Translations under genes and position numbers: made by a program | Part shown: one piece after another, positions 61,533-64,000 of the stretch | How the letters are laid out: each line of letters opens with the position of its first letter | How positions within the stretch are numbered: the stretch's first letter is position 1 | Source: an uncultured Clostridia bacterium | Lineage (GTDB): Bacteria > Bacillota > Clostridia > Oscillospirales > Acutalibacteraceae | Length of the DNA: 64,000 nucleotides | Assembly: GCA_946555465.1 (NCBI GenBank) | Contig: CAMNST010000004.1 | Location: forward strand, 1 to 64,000 | Reading direction: 5' to 3' | The notes under the pieces: model-generated | Seen by the model: the letters and a program-made list of their open reading frames with translations, nothing else | Databases searched by the model: none | Told to the model about the DNA's origin: nothing

Positions 61533-62813
61533 ATGAAACCAAGTGAACTTATCAGTCAGATTGAAAACGGAAGTCTTGATGAAAAACTCAAAAGAGTTTA
61601 TGTCAGCGACAAAGAAGTTGAATTGCAAAAGCCCCGTTACATAAGAATCATTAAAAAATTTATTGAAATGTTTGATGATGACAGGGACGTAATGATTGTT
61701 TCTGCACCGGGCAGAACCGAGATATGTGGCAATCATACCGACCATAATAACGGAAAAGTTCTTGCCGCATCTATAAATCTTGATGCAATCGGTGTTGTTG
61801 CAAAAAATGATGATAATATTATCCGTGAAAAATCAGAGGGCCATTCAATGAACGAGGTTGATTTAAGTGACCTTAGTCCGAATGTTCAGATGTACGGCAG
61901 ATCAACTTCAATGGTTAAGGGTGTTGCTTCACGTTTGCATGATTACGGATATGCTATCGGCGGTTTTGATGCCTGCACAACAAGCGATGTCATGGGCGGT
62001 TCGGGTTTGTCTTCTTCTGCTGCTTTTGAGGTGCTTTTAGGTTCCATTATTTCATATTTATATAACGACGGCAAAATTGATCCTGTTACCATTGCAAAGG
62101 CAGCACAGTACAGCGAAAACGTGTTTTTCGGCAAACCGTCAGGTCTTCTTGACCAGATGGCATCATCTGTAGGTACTTTTGTTACAATAGATTTTGAAAG
62201 TACGGAAGAGCCAGTTATCAAAAAAGTTGATTTTGATTTTGCAAAATCAGGCTACAGTCTTTGCATTGTTGATACGCACGGCAATCACAGCGACCTTACC
62301 GATGATTATGCAGCGGTAAGAAGTGAGATGGAATCGGTTGCGCAGGCAATGGGCAAAACTGTTTTAAGAGAAATTACATATGAAGAATTTTTCAGCAGCG
62401 TTTCAGATCTTACCGACAAGGTGAATGACAGGGCGCTTCTTCGTGCATTTCATTTCTTTAATGAAAATAAGAGAGTTGAAGATGCGGTAAATGCACTTGA
62501 AAACAACAATTTTGAAAGTTTTAAGGATGTTATTACAAGTTCGGGTCTTTCTTCTTATCTTTATAACCAGAATGTTTTTACCCCTCATAATCCAACCGAG
62601 CAGAAACTTTCGCTTGCACTCTGTCTCAGCCAGCAGTTGCTTGAAGGAAAAGGCGCATGGAGAGTTCACGGCGGCGGTTTTGCGGGAACCATTCAGGCTT
62701 TTGTTCCGAATGATATGCTTGATGAATACAAAAATGTGATGGAATCCGTTTTCGGAAAAGGTTCTTGTTATGTCCTTATTATCAGACCTGTTGGCGGAAC
62801 ACGCGTGATTTAA
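61533..62813 (+). CDS. galK: Galactokinase
   Basis: A 426-residue GHMP kinase. Motif 1 APGRTEICGNHTDHNNG near residue 57, motif 2 GGSGLSSSAAFEV near 155 and the ATP/sugar motif VHGGGFAGTIQAF near 380. It phosphorylates galactose at C1 for the Leloir pathway. It is longer than typical (about 390) through an N-terminal extension of about 40 residues. AGGAGAG precedes the ATG. No galT or galE is nearby, so it stands alone. Confidence 0.92.
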   Translation: MKPSELISQIENGSLDEKLKRVYVSDKEVELQKPRYIRIIKKFIEMFDDDRDVMIVSAPGRTEICGNHTDHNNGKVLAASINLDAIGVVAKNDDNIIREKSEGHSMNEVDLSDLSPNVQMYGRSTSMVKGVASRLHDYGYAIGGFDACTTSDVMGGSGLSSSAAFEVLLGSIISYLYNDGKIDPVTIAKAAQYSENVFFGKPSGLLDQMASSVGTFVTIDFESTEEPVIKKVDFDFAKSGYSLCIVDTHGNHSDLTDDYAAVRSEMESVAQAMGKTVLREITYEEFFSSVSDLTDKVNDRALLRAFHFFNENKRVEDAVNALENNNFESFKDVITSSGLSSYLYNQNVFTPHNPTEQKLSLALCLSQQLLEGKGAWRVHGGGFAGTIQAFVPNDMLDEYKNVMESVFGKGSCYVLIIRPVGGTRVI

Positions 62814-62853
62814 TAAGAGTATATAAATTCGTTTGTGAAAAGGGAGAATTAAA

Positions 62854-63804
62854 GTGAAATATATATTTGTAGTCAATCCTATTGCAGGCAACGACGATAA
62901 AAGACAGATTTTTTCAAGAATTAAATCTACCTTCAGATGGATTGACGATGAAATGATTATTGAGAAAACCACTTGTCACGGAGATGCAAAAGCAATCGCA
63001 GAAAAATACAGCAAAAAATATGGAAAAGACTGCGTAATTGTTTCCTGCGGAGGTGACGGAACAGTTCACGAAATTGCCAACGGTATTGCAGGTAGTGATA
63101 CGGCGCTTATGATTTTGCCTCTTGGAACAGGCAATGATTTTGCAAAAAAGATTTACGGCACAAAAAAGATAAATGTTGAAAATGTTATAAAGGCTTTCGG
63201 TTTTTATAACAGAAAAATCAAATATGATGTAAAACCTATTGACCTTATTGATTATAACGGCGAAAAATGCATTAATGTTATGAGTTACGGTCTTGATACA
63301 AAGGTTGAAACAATCGGAAGAAAGATTGCCGCAAAGGTACCTGCACTGGGCCATCAGGCTTATAATCTTGCCATTTTTCCTGTTTTGCTTCAGTCGCTTA
63401 AATATTGTATTAATATTGATCTTGACTGTATTGACAAAGACGGAAAAGCATATAAAATACATAAAGAACCGCTTGAATATTCACTGCTTGCAATCTGCAA
63501 TGCCAGTTATTACGGCGGCGGTTTTTGCCCGGCACCTGATGCAGTTCTTGACGACGGCCTGCTGGATTTTGCACTCTGCAACCCGATTAAATTTATACAG
63601 GCACCCGCCCTTATTCCGAAATATGAAAAGGGGCAGATTGATAAGATAAAACAGATAGATTTCGGTCATATCGTCGGCGGACGTATCTGGTCAACTGACG
63701 GCCGTCCTCTTCTCGGAAACTGTGACGGCGAAAATTTTGATTATAGTGATGTTACATTTAAAATAGAGAAAAAGGCTCTTAAACTCTGTTTTATTAAAGA
63801 ATAG
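62854..63804 (+). CDS. Diacylglycerol kinase family lipid kinase
   Basis: A 316-residue protein of the DagK/YegS/BmrU class. FVVNPIAGN (residues 4-12), CGGDGTVHEIANGI near 68 and LPLGTGNDFAKKIYG near 92 form the catalytic domain, and YGGGFCPAPDAVLDDGLLD near 216 closes it. Whether the substrate is diacylglycerol, sphingosine-like or another lipid is not readable. Start is GTG 62854 behind GGGAG. Confidence 0.88.
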   Translation: MKYIFVVNPIAGNDDKRQIFSRIKSTFRWIDDEMIIEKTTCHGDAKAIAEKYSKKYGKDCVIVSCGGDGTVHEIANGIAGSDTALMILPLGTGNDFAKKIYGTKKINVENVIKAFGFYNRKIKYDVKPIDLIDYNGEKCINVMSYGLDTKVETIGRKIAAKVPALGHQAYNLAIFPVLLQSLKYCINIDLDCIDKDGKAYKIHKEPLEYSLLAICNASYYGGGFCPAPDAVLDDGLLDFALCNPIKFIQAPALIPKYEKGQIDKIKQIDFGHIVGGRIWSTDGRPLLGNCDGENFDYSDVTFKIEKKALKLCFIKE

Positions 63805-63881
63805 GGTATATAAATTTTGTGCTTTTAACGAATAAATTTTAAAAATTAAAGAACTTTTAACTGACTCCTTCATAGAATGTA

Positions 63882-63895
63882 CTGAAGTTTACTTC
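63882..63895 (+). promoter_or_regulatory. Palindrome before the last gene
   Basis: TGAAGT-TT-ACTTCA is a perfect 6-2-6 palindrome 25 bp above the partial gene, in the position of an operator. No good promoter is visible next to it. Confidence 0.35.
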
Positions 63896-63919
63896 AATAT
63901 TTTACGGAGGAGTTTTGTT

Positions 63920-64000
63920 ATGCCTGATAATTCTGTTTTAGACACAGGTGAAAGACGAATAAATGAAGCGGTTTGCATTGACACAAAACGTATTTTTGAC
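63920..64000 (+). CDS. Partial CDS at the window edge, unrecognised
   Basis: It starts at ATG 63920 with ACGGAGGAG (63904-63912) upstream and runs off the end after 27 codons (MPDNSVLDTGERRINEAVCI, and on). No signal peptide or membrane segment is visible in this stretch. The family cannot be decided from so little. Confidence 0.6.
   Translation, partial: MPDNSVLDTGERRINEAVCIDTKRIFD

Noticed and set aside
63804..63900. Sporulation-type promoter before the last gene
   Set aside because: The CATAGAATG stretch only loosely resembles sigma-E/G/K -10 forms, and no matching -35 is present.
1..64000. Insertion sequences, prophage, CRISPR arrays, rRNA
   Set aside because: No transposase or integrase frames, no spaced direct repeats and no rRNA sequence were found on either strand.

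Overview
The window reads as the chromosome of a low-GC, strictly anaerobic Gram-positive bacterium of the Clostridia, most like the gut Oscillospirales (Ruminococcus-type). The support is strong AGGAGG ribosome sites, sigma-A type promoters with 17-bp spacers, two hydrogenase systems and no respiratory genes, GH3 and polysaccharide-deacetylase enzymes, and a Ruminococcus-style signal peptide on a giant surface protein. The species assignment is inference. I see no phage, insertion sequence, CRISPR array or rRNA.

Layout. 1-6.3 kb is a plus-strand accessory stretch: two SAM methyltransferases, an esterase-like hydrolase, a TetR regulator and a GPH-type transporter that share one operator palindrome, and a Gfo/Idh/MocA oxidoreductase. 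A lone tRNA-Asn follows. 6.6-12.5 kb holds a PHP phosphatase with an apparently leaderless start, a divergent metallophosphoesterase, a heterodimeric ABC exporter pair and a YbaK/ProX-type editing protein. 12.5-14.2 kb carries a minimal SufC-SufB pair. 14.6-19.7 kb holds a CMD-cupin fusion, an SPFH/NfeD pair, and a second GPH transporter with a membrane-anchored partner of unknown function.

19.8-33.8 kb is the metabolic core, all on the minus strand: echABCDEF (energy-converting group 4 [NiFe] hydrogenase), then hypFCDE (its cofactor maturation), then hydCBA (a trimeric, probably electron-bifurcating [FeFe] hydrogenase). Ech would couple ferredoxin oxidation to H2 formation and ion pumping. 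HydABC would use NADH and ferredoxin together. This gives the cell two routes for disposing of fermentation electrons as H2. EchF is unusual in being an internal duplication with four 4Fe-4S motifs. EchE ends exactly at the residue where processed large subunits normally end, so no maturation protease should be needed.

34-46.8 kb: a polysaccharide deacetylase, a structured noncoding RNA or leader before a 91-residue protein, RmuC, HisC with a membrane protein, an AraC regulator divergent from a GH3 glucosidase across a striking inverted repeat, LuxS with a phospholipase-like protein and an RluA pseudouridine synthase, IlvE and DegV. 46.9-49.6 kb: argG-argH. 50.1-55.2 kb: a 1622-residue secreted protein followed 17 bp later by a 53-residue acidic protein. 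55.4-60.7 kb: the aromatic operon tyrA-aroB-aroA-aroC-pheA. The end holds a VTT membrane protein, a galactokinase, a lipid kinase and the start of one more gene.

The best candidates for something undescribed are the giant surface protein with its small acidic companion, the four-cluster EchF, the structured RNA at 35.5 kb, and the GPH transporter with its unknown anchored partner.
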